Shown: piece after piece, positions 27,847 through 36,307 of the stretch
How positions within the stretch are numbered: the first letter of the stretch is position 1
Layout: every line of letters begins with the position of its first letter
From: JBPBQZ01 sp050955105
GTDB taxonomy: Bacteria > Pseudomonadota > Gammaproteobacteria > Burkholderiales > Burkholderiaceae
Assembly (NCBI GenBank): GCA_050955105.1
Contig: JBPBQZ010000003.1
Location: forward strand, 1-64,000
Reading direction: 5' to 3'
Length of the DNA: 64,000 nt
Program-made: the position numbers and the translations under genes
Notes under the pieces: generated by a model
Databases searched by the model: none
The model's input: the letters and a program-made list of their open reading frames with translations, nothing else
Told to the model about the DNA's origin: nothing

Positions 27847-28701
27847 TTAGGCGGCGCTCTCCAATGGGTCGCCGCCGCATGGGGGCGGCTGCAGCGATTT
27901 TGCCAGCGCCTCCGCGCTGACGGGCATTTGCGTGGTGCGCACCACGTCGCCGTCCTGAAACATCATCAGATCGCCCGGTGCCAGCCGCGTCCAGATCTCA
28001 TCGTCAGTCAGCGGCGCCGTAGCGATCACCGCAACGCGGTCTTCGGGCGTCGTGTATTTCGCGAAATCGATCGACATGTCGGCATCGATCAGATGCGCGG
28101 TGGAGAATGGCCAGCGGCGTACCAGGAAGTGCAAGTGCGTCGAGCAATGCGCGAACAGCGCCTGTCCGTTCGACAGCAGGTAATTGAATACACCGTGCAG
28201 CGTGATTTCGCGAGTCAGTTCGTCCAATGCGTCAAAGAGCTCTGGCAAAGGCGGTTCGCTGCGGGGAAAGCGCCGGCGCAGGCCTTGCAGCAATGCGCAG
28301 AACGCCAATTCGCTGTCGGTTGTGCCCACCGGCTGATAAACGCCGGTCAGCGCCGTCGTATAGTCTTTGAGGTCGCCGTTGTGCGCGAAAATCCAGTGAC
28401 GTCCCCACAGTTCACGCATGAACGGATGGCAGTTTTCCAACTGTATGTGTCCCTGCGTGGCCTTGCGGATATGCGCGATCGTATTGCGCGATTTGATCGG
28501 ATAACGCTTTACCAGCTCGGCGATCGGTGAACTGGCCGAAGCTTGCTGGTCGATGAAGAGCCGGCAAGCCTTGTCTTCGAAGAAGGCAATACCCCAACCG
28601 TCGGCGTGCTGCTTGGTGGAGCCACCGCGCGCCGCGAAGCCGGTGAAAGAAAATGTGATGTCGGTCGGCGCCGCGCAGTTCATTCCGAGAAGTTCGCACA
28701 T
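27847..28701 (-). CDS. Class II glutamine amidotransferase (YafJ-like)
   Basis: A 284-residue Ntn-type amidotransferase. The start at 28701 is fixed by the catalytic Cys2 (MCELLGMNCAAPTDI), which must become N-terminal after Met removal; the frame upstream is unrelated. Further features are GWGIAFFEDK, KSRNTIAHIRKATQG, FMRELWGRHWIFAHNGDLK and DSELAFCALLQ. The family releases ammonia from glutamine, but the acceptor for YafJ-like proteins is unknown. It is divergent from pyrC. Confidence 0.88.
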   Translation of the reverse strand: MCELLGMNCAAPTDITFSFTGFAARGGSTKQHADGWGIAFFEDKACRLFIDQQASASSPIAELVKRYPIKSRNTIAHIRKATQGHIQLENCHPFMRELWGRHWIFAHNGDLKDYTTALTGVYQPVGTTDSELAFCALLQGLRRRFPRSEPPLPELFDALDELTREITLHGVFNYLLSNGQALFAHCSTHLHFLVRRWPFSTAHLIDADMSIDFAKYTTPEDRVAVIATAPLTDDEIWTRLAPGDLMMFQDGDVVRTTQMPVSAEALAKSLQPPPCGGDPLESAA

Positions 28702-28807
28702 AGATGGGAAGGGTTGTCGGTTTCTCGAAAATCGTGGAGTGCCTGGCGGCGCGGAAGGCGGCTGCCCGAGGCACCGGCTACCAAGCTGGAAATGCCGTTC
28801 GAGCCGG

Positions 28808-28813
28808 TACAAT
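28808..28813 (+). promoter_or_regulatory. -10 box (TACAAT) of pyrC
   Basis: TACAAT lies 110 bases before the pyrC ATG. There is no clear -35 hexamer, so the call is tentative. It would give a leader of about 100 bases that contains repeated CGCGG/CCGCG arms and a T-run. Confidence 0.4.
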
Positions 28814-28838
28814 CGGGGGCTTGCGCAAGAATATCATC

Positions 28839-28897
28839 CGCGGCGCCCGCGCTACACAGCCGACGCGCGGAATCGTTGCCGTCCCGCGGCTTTTTTT
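28839..28897 (+). promoter_or_regulatory. Possible pyrC attenuator
   Basis: Four arms alternate: CGCGG (28839-28843), CCGCG (28847-28851), CGCGG (28866-28870) and CCGCG (28884-28888), then GC and seven Ts (28891-28897). Arms 3 and 4 would make a terminator; arms 2 and 3 would exclude it. This suits transcription attenuation of a pyrimidine gene, but the arms are short and GC-rich. Confidence 0.3.
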
Positions 28898-28923
28898 AGA
28901 TAACCGCTTTTTCTGTCGAAGCC

Positions 28924-30048
28924 ATGACGCTTTCATCCAGCCTGTCGGCACCCCAATCTGCGGCGGCCGCCCCGGCCAGCGCTTCCGCCGCTTCTGGCGC
29001 TGTGACCTCCCTCGATATCACGACCCCCGACGATTGGCATCTGCATCTGCGCGACGGCGACATGCTCAAGCACGTGGTGGCCGATTCGGCGCGCCAGTTC
29101 GCGCGCGCCATCGTCATGCCGAACTTGAAGCCGCCGGTGGTCACCACCGCGCAAGCCGCGGCCTATCGCGCGCGTATTCTTGCCGCGCTGCCCGAAGGCC
29201 TGTCGTTCGAGCCCCTGATGACGCTGTATTTGACCGATCGCACGTCCGCCGACGAAATTCGGCGCGCGGTCGATGCCGGCTTCATCCATGGCGTGAAGCT
29301 GTATCCGGCTGGCGCCACCACCAATTCCGACGCTGGCGTGACCAATCTCGCGCACTGCGCGCCAGCGCTCGAAGCCATGCAGGAGGCTGGTCTGCCACTG
29401 CTGATCCACGGTGAAGTGACCGATCCCGCGGTCGATCTGTTCGACCGCGAAAAGCTCTTCATCGACGAAGTGATGGAACCATTGCGCGCCACCTTTCCGG
29501 CGCTACGCGTCGTGTTCGAGCACATCACCACCCGCGAAGCCGTCGATTATGTTCGCGAAACTGGGCGCGATGGCCTGCTCGGCGCGACCCTGACCGCGCA
29601 TCACCTGCTGTACAACCGCAACGCCATCTTCGTGGGCGGCATCCGCCCGCATTACTACTGCTTGCCGGTACTGAAGCGGGAAGTACACCGTCAGGCACTA
29701 GTCGATGCGGCAACTTCTGGCGATAAGCGCTTCTTCCTCGGTACCGACAGTGCGCCGCACGCGCGCGGCACCAAGGAAATCGCCTGTGGCTGCGCGGGTT
29801 GCTATACCGCGCTGCATGCGCTGGAGCTGTATGCGGAGGCGTTCGACCGAGCCGGCGCGATCGACCGGCTGGAAGGCTTCGCCAGTTTCTTCGGTGCCGA
29901 TTTCTATGGTTTGCCGCGCAACAGCGGGCGTGTCAGCTTGCGGCGCGAAGCCTGGCAGATTCCCGCCGAAAGCCCGGTCGGCGACGATACGCTGGTGCCG
30001 CTCGACGCTGGCGGCACGCTCAATTGGCGCTGCTCGGGAAGGTGCTAA
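28924..30048 (+). CDS. pyrC: Dihydroorotase (PyrC type)
   Basis: A 374-residue dihydroorotase catalysing ring closure of carbamoyl-aspartate in pyrimidine synthesis. The metal ligands are in DDWHLHLRDGDML, the carboxylated lysine in HGVKLYPAGATTNSD (about 124), and others in LLIHGEV and VFEHITT; the catalytic Asp is in FLGTDSAPHARGTKE. The first 28 residues are Ala/Ser-rich and extra. The usual C-terminal LxWR motif (LNWR) is followed by five extra residues, CSGRC. The rnpB 5' end lies about 10 bases after the stop codon, and its promoter appears to overlap this gene's last codons. Confidence 0.95.
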   Translation: MTLSSSLSAPQSAAAAPASASAASGAVTSLDITTPDDWHLHLRDGDMLKHVVADSARQFARAIVMPNLKPPVVTTAQAAAYRARILAALPEGLSFEPLMTLYLTDRTSADEIRRAVDAGFIHGVKLYPAGATTNSDAGVTNLAHCAPALEAMQEAGLPLLIHGEVTDPAVDLFDREKLFIDEVMEPLRATFPALRVVFEHITTREAVDYVRETGRDGLLGATLTAHHLLYNRNAIFVGGIRPHYYCLPVLKREVHRQALVDAATSGDKRFFLGTDSAPHARGTKEIACGCAGCYTALHALELYAEAFDRAGAIDRLEGFASFFGADFYGLPRNSGRVSLRREAWQIPAESPVGDDTLVPLDAGGTLNWRCSGRC

Positions 30049-30051
30049 ACT
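30024..30051 (+). promoter_or_regulatory. rnpB promoter inside the pyrC 3' end
   Basis: TTGGCG (30024-30029), a 16-base spacer and TAAACT (30046-30051), with a TG at 30043-30044 making an extended -10. The pyrC stop TAA is the first three bases of the -10 box. A start 8 bases later coincides with the 5' side of the RNase P P1 helix. Confidence 0.5.
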
Positions 30052-30058
30052 TCGGCTC

Positions 30059-30453
<395 letters not shown>

Positions 30454-30480
30454 CTTCTTTTGTTGCCGCGCGGGCCTCGC

Positions 30481-30912
30481 TCAGGCCGCTTCGAGTTCCA
30501 CGATCTCGAATGAATGCGATAGTTCGGCGGTCTTGGCCAGCATGATCGAGGCCGAGCAATATTTGTCGTGCGACAGCGTGATCGCGCGTTCGACCGTTTC
30601 CGGCTTCAGCTTGCGACCGGTCACGGTGAAAGCGAAGTGAATCTTCGTAAACACCTTCGGATCTTCTGCGGCCCGCTCGGAGGTCACCTTGACGCTGCAG
30701 CCGTGCACGTCCTGCCGCCCCTTTTTCAAGATCAGCACCACGTCGTAGGCGGTACAGCCCCCGGTGCCCGCCAATACCAGTTCCATAGGGCGAGGCGCCA
30801 GATTATGCCCGCCGCCCTCGACCGCGCCATCGATCAGTACCGTGTGGCCGCTACCGGTGGCCACGGTAAATGCCATGCCGCCCGGACCATCCCAATCTAC
30901 CGTGCATTCCAT
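30481..30912 (-). CDS. OsmC family protein (peroxiredoxin-like)
   Basis: A 143-residue OsmC/YhfA-like protein with the two conserved redox cysteines in LAGTGGCTAYDVVLIL and SHDKYCSASIML. The start ATG at 30912 (MECTVDWDG) follows a TTGGAGC ribosome site by 6 bases; an in-frame TTG four codons upstream overlaps that site and is less likely. OsmC proteins reduce organic hydroperoxides, though YhfA-like members are uncharacterised. Its 3' end lies 27 bases from rnpB, convergent. Confidence 0.88.
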   Translation of the reverse strand: MECTVDWDGPGGMAFTVATGSGHTVLIDGAVEGGGHNLAPRPMELVLAGTGGCTAYDVVLILKKGRQDVHGCSVKVTSERAAEDPKVFTKIHFAFTVTGRKLKPETVERAITLSHDKYCSASIMLAKTAELSHSFEIVELEAA

Positions 30913-31021
30913 GCGTCGCTCCAAGCTGAGTTTTGCGGCATTTTAACGGGGTTTCATTCAGGCGCCAGCGCGCTCGCGGCAAGCCGGAACGCAGGCAACA
31001 CCGGCCGGAATAAGATTTCGA

Positions 31022-31051
31022 TTGCTCGAGCCTGGGGTGAACCCTTACAAT
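31022..31051 (+). promoter_or_regulatory. Promoter of the candidate sRNA
   Basis: TTGCTC (31022-31027), an 18-base spacer and TACAAT (31046-31051). It predicts a transcript start near 31058, about 114 bases before a strong terminator, with no plausible protein frame between. Confidence 0.4.
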
Positions 31052-31057
31052 TCGCCT

Positions 31058-31171
31058 ATCGATGGGCCGCGCAGCTTCAAATGATCCGAACGCCGCGTCG
31101 CCGATCTCCGCTGTCTCCTCCACCTCCTGATGGTGGATTTAAGCCCGAGCGCCATGCGCCCGGGCTTTTTT
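31058..31171 (+). ncRNA. Candidate small RNA with anti-Shine-Dalgarno segment
   Basis: An independent unit in the 440-base gap between osmC and rplM. It has a promoter with TACAAT, about 75 bases of little structure, then CTCCTCCACCTCCT (31115-31128), partly in the loop of a CCACC/GGTGG hairpin (31120-31136), and finally an 11-bp terminator stem with six Ts. A CU-rich single-stranded loop plus an intrinsic terminator is the build of Hfq-dependent sRNAs that pair with ribosome-binding sites. I cannot place it in a named family. Confidence 0.42.
31142..31171 (+). terminator. Intrinsic terminator upstream of rplM
   Basis: AGCCCGAGCGC (31142-31152), loop CAT, GCGCCCGGGCT (31156-31166): an 11-bp stem with one mismatch, followed by TTTTTT (31166-31171). 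No annotated plus-strand protein gene precedes it, which supports a small-RNA transcript ending here. Confidence 0.85.
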
Positions 31172-31215
31172 GTCCGCGCCGCGCGGTGCCGCACGGTTGG
31201 CATCCCTTCGTGCCT

Positions 31216-31244
31216 TTGACCGGGCGCGCATCTGCCCTTATAAT
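31216..31244 (+). promoter_or_regulatory. Promoter of rplM-rpsI
   Basis: TTGACC (31216-31221), a 17-base spacer and a perfect TATAAT (31239-31244): one of the strongest promoters in the window, as expected for a ribosomal protein operon. The predicted leader is about 100 bases. Confidence 0.85.
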
Positions 31245-31352
31245 GGCCAGCTTTTCCGAATCGTGCCCGCGGAAAAATCCAGGGAGAGCCTGCAAAGCAT
31301 TCAAATAAGCAGGAAAGCAAAAGCTAAGGGCAGGCAAATTTTTGGATCGATC

Positions 31353-31781
31353 ATGAAGACTTTTTCCGCAAAAGCCCACGAGGTGACGCGTGAATGGTAC
31401 GTGATTGACGCGAAGGACAAGGTTCTCGGTCGTGTCGCCAGCGAAGTGGCACGCCGCCTGCGCGGCAAGCACAAGCCCGAGTTCACTCCTCACGTCGATA
31501 CCGGCGATTTCATCGTTGTCATCAACGCCGGTCAGCTCAGAGTTACGGGCAACAAGAGCACTGACAAGAAATACTATCGCCACTCCGGCTATCCCGGCGG
31601 CATCTACGAGACGACGTTCGGCAAGATGCAAGAACGTTTTCCCGGCCGTGCGCTCGAGAAAGCGGTCAAGGGCATGCTGCCGAAGGGCCCGCTTGGTTAT
31701 GCAATGATCAAGAAGCTCAAGGTTTACGCCGAAGAATCGCACCCGCATACGGCTCAGCAGCCGAAAGCGCTCGAGATCTAA
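31353..31781 (+). CDS. rplM: 50S ribosomal protein L13
   Basis: A 142-residue L13: MKTFSAKAHEVTREWYVIDA, then KVLGRVASEVARRLRGKHKPEFTPHVDTGDFIVVINA and the signature YYRHSGYPGG...FPGRALEKAVKGMLPKGPLG. It is an early-binding protein of the large subunit. The ATG at 31353 is the family start. rpsI follows by 11 bases and shares the promoter at 31216-31244. Confidence 0.98.
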   Translation: MKTFSAKAHEVTREWYVIDAKDKVLGRVASEVARRLRGKHKPEFTPHVDTGDFIVVINAGQLRVTGNKSTDKKYYRHSGYPGGIYETTFGKMQERFPGRALEKAVKGMLPKGPLGYAMIKKLKVYAEESHPHTAQQPKALEI

Positions 31782-31792
31782 AGGAGCCTGTT

Positions 31793-32185
31793 GTGATCGG
31801 AAATTGGAATAACGGCACGGGCCGCCGCAAAAGCGCGGTTGCGCGGGTCTTCATCAAGGCGGGCAAGGGCAACATCGTCGTCAACGACAAGCCTATCGCC
31901 GACTACTTCTCGCGCGAAACGTCGCTGATGATCGTGCGCCAACCGCTGGAACTGACCAGCCACCTCGGCACGTTCGACATCAAGGTCAACGTGAACGGCG
32001 GCGGCGAAACCGGTCAGGCCGGCGCGGTGCGTCACGGCATCACGCGTGCGCTGCTCGACTATGACGCAACGCTGAAGCCGGCTTTGTCGGCGGCGGGTTT
32101 TGTTACCCGCGATGCACGCGAAGTCGAACGGAAGAAGGTCGGTTTTCACAAGGCACGTCGCCGCAAGCAGTTCTCCAAGCGTTAA
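31793..32185 (+). CDS. rpsI: 30S ribosomal protein S9
   Basis: A 130-residue S9: GNWNNGTGRRKSAVARVFIKAGKGNIVVN, GGGETGQAGAVRHGITRALLDYD and the basic tail ending KARRRKQFSKR, which reaches the P-site tRNA. The start is GTG with an AAGGAG site 6 bases upstream. A perfect 17-bp terminator follows the gene. Confidence 0.98.
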   Translation: MIGNWNNGTGRRKSAVARVFIKAGKGNIVVNDKPIADYFSRETSLMIVRQPLELTSHLGTFDIKVNVNGGGETGQAGAVRHGITRALLDYDATLKPALSAAGFVTRDAREVERKKVGFHKARRRKQFSKR

Positions 32186-32243
32186 TCTCACGCTTATTGC
32201 GTGGGGCAATGCGCTGGGTCGGGGCCTGATGGCGTCGATCCGA

Positions 32244-32283
32244 ACAAAACGCCGCCGGAATTGGTTTTCCGGCGGCGTTTTGT
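32244..32283. terminator. Terminator of rplM-rpsI
   Basis: ACAAAACGCCGCCGGAA and TTCCGGCGGCGTTTTGT are perfect complements (17 bp) around a 6-base loop. The stem has A-rich and T-rich ends, so it can work on both strands. Confidence 0.93.
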
Positions 32284-32380
32284 GTTGGATGTTTGCCTTA
32301 GGCGGGCTTGAAAAACCCGTTTGCCGACGCGACATTGCAATCAGTCCTACAATACGTCAAAGCTTCTTTTGGAGAGTCTG

Positions 32381-32749
32381 ATGAATGCTGTGACCGAAAT
32401 GCCCGTCACCACGGGCGAAATGAGCCCGCTCGTGTTCACCGACAGTGCGGCCGACAAGGTCAAACAGTTGATCGAGGAAGAAGGCAACGCCGAACTCAAG
32501 CTGCGTGTGTTCGTGCAGGGCGGCGGCTGCTCAGGCTTTCAGTACGGCTTCACCTTCGATGAAGCGGTCAACGAAGACGACACGATCATGAACAAGAACG
32601 GCGTGCAATTGCTGATCGACTCCATGAGCTACCAGTATCTGGTCGGCGCGGAAATCGATTACAAAGACGACTTGAGCGGCGCGCAGTTCGTGATCAAGAA
32701 TCCGAATGCCACCACGACTTGCGGTTGCGGATCGTCGTTCTCGGTCTGA
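32381..32749 (+). CDS. erpA: Iron-sulfur cluster insertion protein ErpA
   Basis: A 122-residue A-type carrier. The three cluster-binding Cys are in VQGGGCSGFQYGF and the C-terminal TTCGCGSSFSV. ErpA hands Fe-S clusters to target enzymes. The start at 32381 follows TTGGAGAG by 5 bases. A TACAAT at 32348-32353 is a likely -10 box. It stands alone between two terminators. Confidence 0.96.
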   Translation: MNAVTEMPVTTGEMSPLVFTDSAADKVKQLIEEEGNAELKLRVFVQGGGCSGFQYGFTFDEAVNEDDTIMNKNGVQLLIDSMSYQYLVGAEIDYKDDLSGAQFVIKNPNATTTCGCGSSFSV

Positions 32750-32787
32750 TCGAACGGTTTTCCGGCGGTTTGTCCCGCCGTTGCTTA

Positions 32788-32823
32788 AAAGAGTCCCGCC
32801 TGCGCAAGTTGGCGGGACTTTTG
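32788..32823. terminator. Bidirectional terminator after erpA
   Basis: AGTCCCGCC (32792-32800), a 10-base loop and GGCGGGACT (32811-32819) form a perfect 9-bp stem. AAAAG lies before it and TTT after it, so it can stop both erpA and the opposing anmK transcript. Confidence 0.85.
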
Positions 32824-32884
32824 CCGTTGGCGTGGTGGTCGGCGCCTTGACTTCGATAGCGAGGGCGTCGCACTTGATGGATTA

Positions 32885-34027
32885 TCAACGCGGATACAAC
32901 GCGCCCAGTATGCGCGGGCCCGCAGCGCCTGTCGTCTCCGGCAAATTGCCTGGCAGGCGCTCGACAAAGCGTTGTGCCAGCCAAGCGAACGCCAGAGGTT
33001 CTACGCGCTGCGGCGGCACGCCTCGTGTCGCCGTCGACGCGAGCGTCGCGCGCACACCACGCAGTGCCAGCGCGGTATCCAGAGCGGCCATTAGCGTCAG
33101 GTTATAAGCGCCGCCACCACAGACGAGCACCGCGCGGCATTCGGCTGCGAAGCGCGCAATATCATCGGCGATAACTTCGGCCGTCAATGCCGTCAGCGTG
33201 CGCAGGACGTCATGCGCGGAGAGCGGCTGGTGGTCGGGCGCAAGGGACGCCAGGCAGGCGTCGAGCCATGCCGCGTTGAACAGATCCCGGCCGGTGCTTT
33301 TCGGCGGATCCTGGCGGAAATAGCTGTCCGACATCAGGCGGCCCAACAATTCCGGGTCGACCACGCCTTGCGCCGCCAGGCGACCGGCATCGTCGTAGGG
33401 CGCGCCGAAATGGCGCAGCGTCCAGTGGTCGAGCAAGGCGTTGCCGGGGCCGCAGTCGAAGCCGCGCGCGGACCCTTCACGCAGCACCGTGATATTGCTG
33501 ATGCCACCGATATTGCAGACGACGCTGGCGCCTTCCTGCTGCCCGAACACCACCGCATGAAAGGCCGGTGCCAGCGGCGCACCCTGGCCGCCGGCCGCCA
33601 CATCGCGACTGCGAAAATCGGCAATCACGTCGATCCCGGTCAACTCGGCGAGCAGCGCCGGATTATTCGTCTGCCGCGTATAGCCGCGTTCGGGCCGATG
33701 GCGGATGGTCTGTCCGTGCACGCCTACTGCGCGAATCGCTGTCGGCGCCAGGCCGGTGCGCTGCAGCAGTTGGTGGCAGCACGCGGCATAGCAGTGTGCC
33801 AGCGCGTTCGCCGCCTGCGCTTCGCGGTCGATTTCATCAGCGCCGCTGGCCTGCAAGGCGAACAACTGCTCGCGCAAGGCCGCGGGAAACTCCGCGTGGC
33901 CATCAGCCAGTACTTCGATGGTCGGCGCTGTGCCCGCGGCAGCCGCTTGATGAAAAATCACGGCGACGCCGTCTACGCCGTCCATGCTCGTTCCTGACAT
34001 CAGGCCGAAGTAGATATCTTGCTGCAC
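32885..34027 (-). CDS. anmK: Anhydro-N-acetylmuramic acid kinase
   Basis: A 380-residue AnmK: FGLMSGTSMDGVDGVAV (phosphate-binding loop with catalytic Asp), RAVGVHGQTIRHRP, LAELTGIDVIADFRSRDVAAGGQGAPL and LVCGGGAYNLTLM. It phosphorylates and opens 1,6-anhydroMurNAc from peptidoglycan turnover. The start is GTG at 34027 with TTGGAGAA upstream. With amgK and murU at 45.8-47.6 kb the window contains much of the MurNAc recycling route. Confidence 0.96.
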   Translation of the reverse strand: MQQDIYFGLMSGTSMDGVDGVAVIFHQAAAAGTAPTIEVLADGHAEFPAALREQLFALQASGADEIDREAQAANALAHCYAACCHQLLQRTGLAPTAIRAVGVHGQTIRHRPERGYTRQTNNPALLAELTGIDVIADFRSRDVAAGGQGAPLAPAFHAVVFGQQEGASVVCNIGGISNITVLREGSARGFDCGPGNALLDHWTLRHFGAPYDDAGRLAAQGVVDPELLGRLMSDSYFRQDPPKSTGRDLFNAAWLDACLASLAPDHQPLSAHDVLRTLTALTAEVIADDIARFAAECRAVLVCGGGAYNLTLMAALDTALALRGVRATLASTATRGVPPQRVEPLAFAWLAQRFVERLPGNLPETTGAAGPRILGALYPR

Positions 34028-34337
34028 GCGTGTTCTCCAATGACCAGTCGGTCGCCTGGCTCTCCCCTACGCTTGGGCGTCGTGTGGGAAGGCCTGCCGC
34101 TCGAAGCGCCGACCGAATAATTCCGCACTATGCCATCGGCCCGGCTCGCACGAACAAAAAATCTCGGGGAGGATGCACTTCACGTAAAATTCAGGCGGCC
34201 CGTCGTGCCGGCGACGCAGCGGTGTCCTCGTGCGCAGCCTGCGGCATTGGCACACATGTGCGCGCCTGCCGGCTCTATCGCGTGCGGCGTCCAGCAGACG
34301 ACGTTGCGCCTCAACCTTGGTTTTCAGCTTCCCTCGC
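34028..34337 (+). other. Divergent intergenic region anmK/tyrS
   Basis: These 310 bases hold no convincing gene. GTAAAAT (34184-34190) could be a -10 box for tyrS, and no good ribosome site is seen before the tyrS ATG. I find no remnant of a protein gene. Confidence 0.5.
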
Positions 34338-35597
34338 ATGACATCAGAGCGCATTGACGGCGCGCCCAGCGCCAACGCCGAAACCTTTCCCATTACCGAT
34401 GCGGTACGACACGCATTGGCGGTAACTCGACGCGGCTGCGACGAACTGCTGATCGAAGCCGAATTCATCGGCAAGCTTGCGCGCAGCGCCGCCACCGGCA
34501 AGCCGCTGCGCGTCAAGCTCGGTCTCGATCCGACCGCGCCGGATATCCATCTCGGCCACACCGTAGTGCTCAACAAGCTGCGGCAACTGCAGAATCTCGG
34601 GCATACGGTAATTTTCCTGATCGGCGATTTCACATCGCGCATCGGTGATCCGTCCGGGCGCAACAGCACGCGGCCGCCGCTTACCACCGAGCAGATCGAG
34701 AGCAATGCGCGAACTTATTTCGAGCAGGCGTCGCTGGTGCTGGATCGTGAGAAAACCGAGGTGCGCTACAACAGCGAATGGTCGCTTGCGCTCGGCGCGG
34801 ATGGACTGATCAAGCTGGCTTCGCGTTACACCGTGGCGCGCATGCTCGAACGCGACGACTTCACCAAACGCTTTCAGGGCGGCTTGCCGATCTCGATCCA
34901 CGAATTCCTCTATCCGCTGATGCAGGGCTACGATTCGGTCGCCTTGGAAGCCGACCTGGAGCTTGGCGGCACCGACCAGAAATTCAACCTGCTGGTGGGC
35001 CGTGAGTTGCAAAAGCAATTCGGCCAGGAGCAGCAATGCATTCTGACGATGCCGCTGCTGGAGGGACTCGACGGCGTCGAGAAAATGTCGAAGTCGAAGG
35101 GTAATTACATCGGCATCAGCGAGAAGCCGGCCGAGATGTTCGGCAAATTGATGAGCATCTCCGACGACCTGATGTGGCGCTACTACGAGCTGTTGTCGCT
35201 GCGCGAGATCGAAGAGATCGCGGGCTTTCGGCAGGCGGCCGCGGACGGCCGCAATCCGCGTGATTTCAAGGTGCTGCTTGCGCAGGAAATCGTCGAACGC
35301 TTTCATTCGCGGCTCGATGCCGAGCGCGCGCTCGAAGATTTCGTGCATCGCTCGAAAGGTGGCGTGCCCGACGACATCCCCTCGGTGGCACTGAGCGGTG
35401 CGCCGCTGGCCATCGGTAACCTGTTGAAGCAGGCAGGACTGGCCGCCTCGACCAGCGAAGCGCTGCGCGCCGTCGAACAGTCGGGCGTGCGTATCGACGG
35501 CGCGCTGGTGACCGACAAGGGATTGAAGTTGGGTGTGGGTAGCTACGTGGTGCAACTGGGCAAGCGGCGCTTCGCCAAGGTCACGGTGAGCGCGTGA
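34338..35597 (+). CDS. tyrS: Tyrosine--tRNA ligase
   Basis: A 419-residue class I TyrRS: HIGH motif as HLGHT near residue 70 (within LGLDPTAPDIHLGHTVVLNK), KMSKS loop EKMSKSKGNYIGI near 248, and a C-terminal S4-type RNA-binding domain (about 350-419: ALRAVEQSGVRIDGALVTDKG). It charges tRNA-Tyr. The start MTSERIDG at 34338 is chosen by family length; the upstream frame is Arg-rich and unlike protein. The next gene overlaps by 4 bases. Confidence 0.96.
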   Translation: MTSERIDGAPSANAETFPITDAVRHALAVTRRGCDELLIEAEFIGKLARSAATGKPLRVKLGLDPTAPDIHLGHTVVLNKLRQLQNLGHTVIFLIGDFTSRIGDPSGRNSTRPPLTTEQIESNARTYFEQASLVLDREKTEVRYNSEWSLALGADGLIKLASRYTVARMLERDDFTKRFQGGLPISIHEFLYPLMQGYDSVALEADLELGGTDQKFNLLVGRELQKQFGQEQQCILTMPLLEGLDGVEKMSKSKGNYIGISEKPAEMFGKLMSISDDLMWRYYELLSLREIEEIAGFRQAAADGRNPRDFKVLLAQEIVERFHSRLDAERALEDFVHRSKGGVPDDIPSVALSGAPLAIGNLLKQAGLAASTSEALRAVEQSGVRIDGALVTDKGLKLGVGSYVVQLGKRRFAKVTVSA

Positions 35598-36307
35598 CGC
35601 GCGTCGATACCGGACGGCCGACGATTTTTATTCTGGTGCGCCATGGCGAGACCGAATGGAATCGTGTGCAGCGCATCCAGGGTCATCTTGATATTGCGCT
35701 GTCCGTCGAAGGTGTCGAGCAAGCTCGCCGCTTGGGGCGCCGCTTCGCCGAGCGTGGCGCGGCGGCGGCCCGCATCGACCAGATTTATTGCAGCGACTTG
35801 ACGCGAGCCCGGCAAACCGCCGCGCCGACCGCCGCGGCACTGGCGCTGCCTGTGCAGTACACCGAAGCCTTGCGCGAGCGCTGCTACGGTGAATTCGAGG
35901 GTTTCGACAGCGCTCAGGTGGCCGAGAGATGGCCGGAAGGCTATACGAGATGGCAGGGGCGCGATCCTGACTTCACCGCGGCTGGCGGCGAGACGCCGCG
36001 CGCTTTCCACGCGCGCATCCTGGCGTTGCTGAACCAACTTGCGGTGCGGCATCCCGGCGAACGCGTCGTCTGCGTCACGCATGGCGGCGTGCTCGATGTC
36101 GCGTATCGATATCTCCGTCGGATGTCACTCGAAGCGCCGCGGCAACATCGATTGCTGAACGCCAGCATCAATGTCGTGGGGTGGCGCGGCGCGTCGCAAG
36201 CCGATTCCGGTGCGCGGCTCGGTCGCATCGTTTGCTGGGGCGACGTGGCGCATCTGCAAGGCGGCAGCCGCGACGACGGACCTGCGGCGACTGGCACGCC
36301 GCGCTAG
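35594..36307 (+). CDS. Histidine phosphatase family protein (GpmB/CobC-like)
   Basis: A 237-residue phosphoglycerate-mutase-like phosphatase: the phosphohistidine motif is VRHGETEWN (R16-H17-G18-E19), then YCSDLTRARQTAAPTA, ERCYGEFEG and VCVTHGGVLDVAYR. The substrate is not predictable. The GTG start overlaps the tyrS stop (GTGA). Its stop shares CTAG with the convergent MpaB gene. Confidence 0.9.
   Translation: MTRVDTGRPTIFILVRHGETEWNRVQRIQGHLDIALSVEGVEQARRLGRRFAERGAAAARIDQIYCSDLTRARQTAAPTAAALALPVQYTEALRERCYGEFEGFDSAQVAERWPEGYTRWQGRDPDFTAAGGETPRAFHARILALLNQLAVRHPGERVVCVTHGGVLDVAYRYLRRMSLEAPRQHRLLNASINVVGWRGASQADSGARLGRIVCWGDVAHLQGGSRDDGPAATGTPR

Noticed and set aside
30473..30487. GGCCT-CGCTC-AGGCC hairpin near the osmC stop as a terminator for rnpB or osmC.
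   Set aside because: The stem is only 5 bp with no T-run on either strand, and it overlaps the osmC stop codon.
31245..31352. Leader of rplM as an L13-binding autoregulatory RNA.
   Set aside because: I see no strong conserved-looking stem; known L13 leaders are from other phyla. Nothing in the sequence supports the call beyond leader length.
35594..35600. Loss of a D-aminoacyl-tRNA deacylase gene between tyrS and the histidine phosphatase.
   Set aside because: From memory some relatives have such a gene there, but the clean GTGA overlap gives no sign of deletion and I cannot check the neighbours' order.
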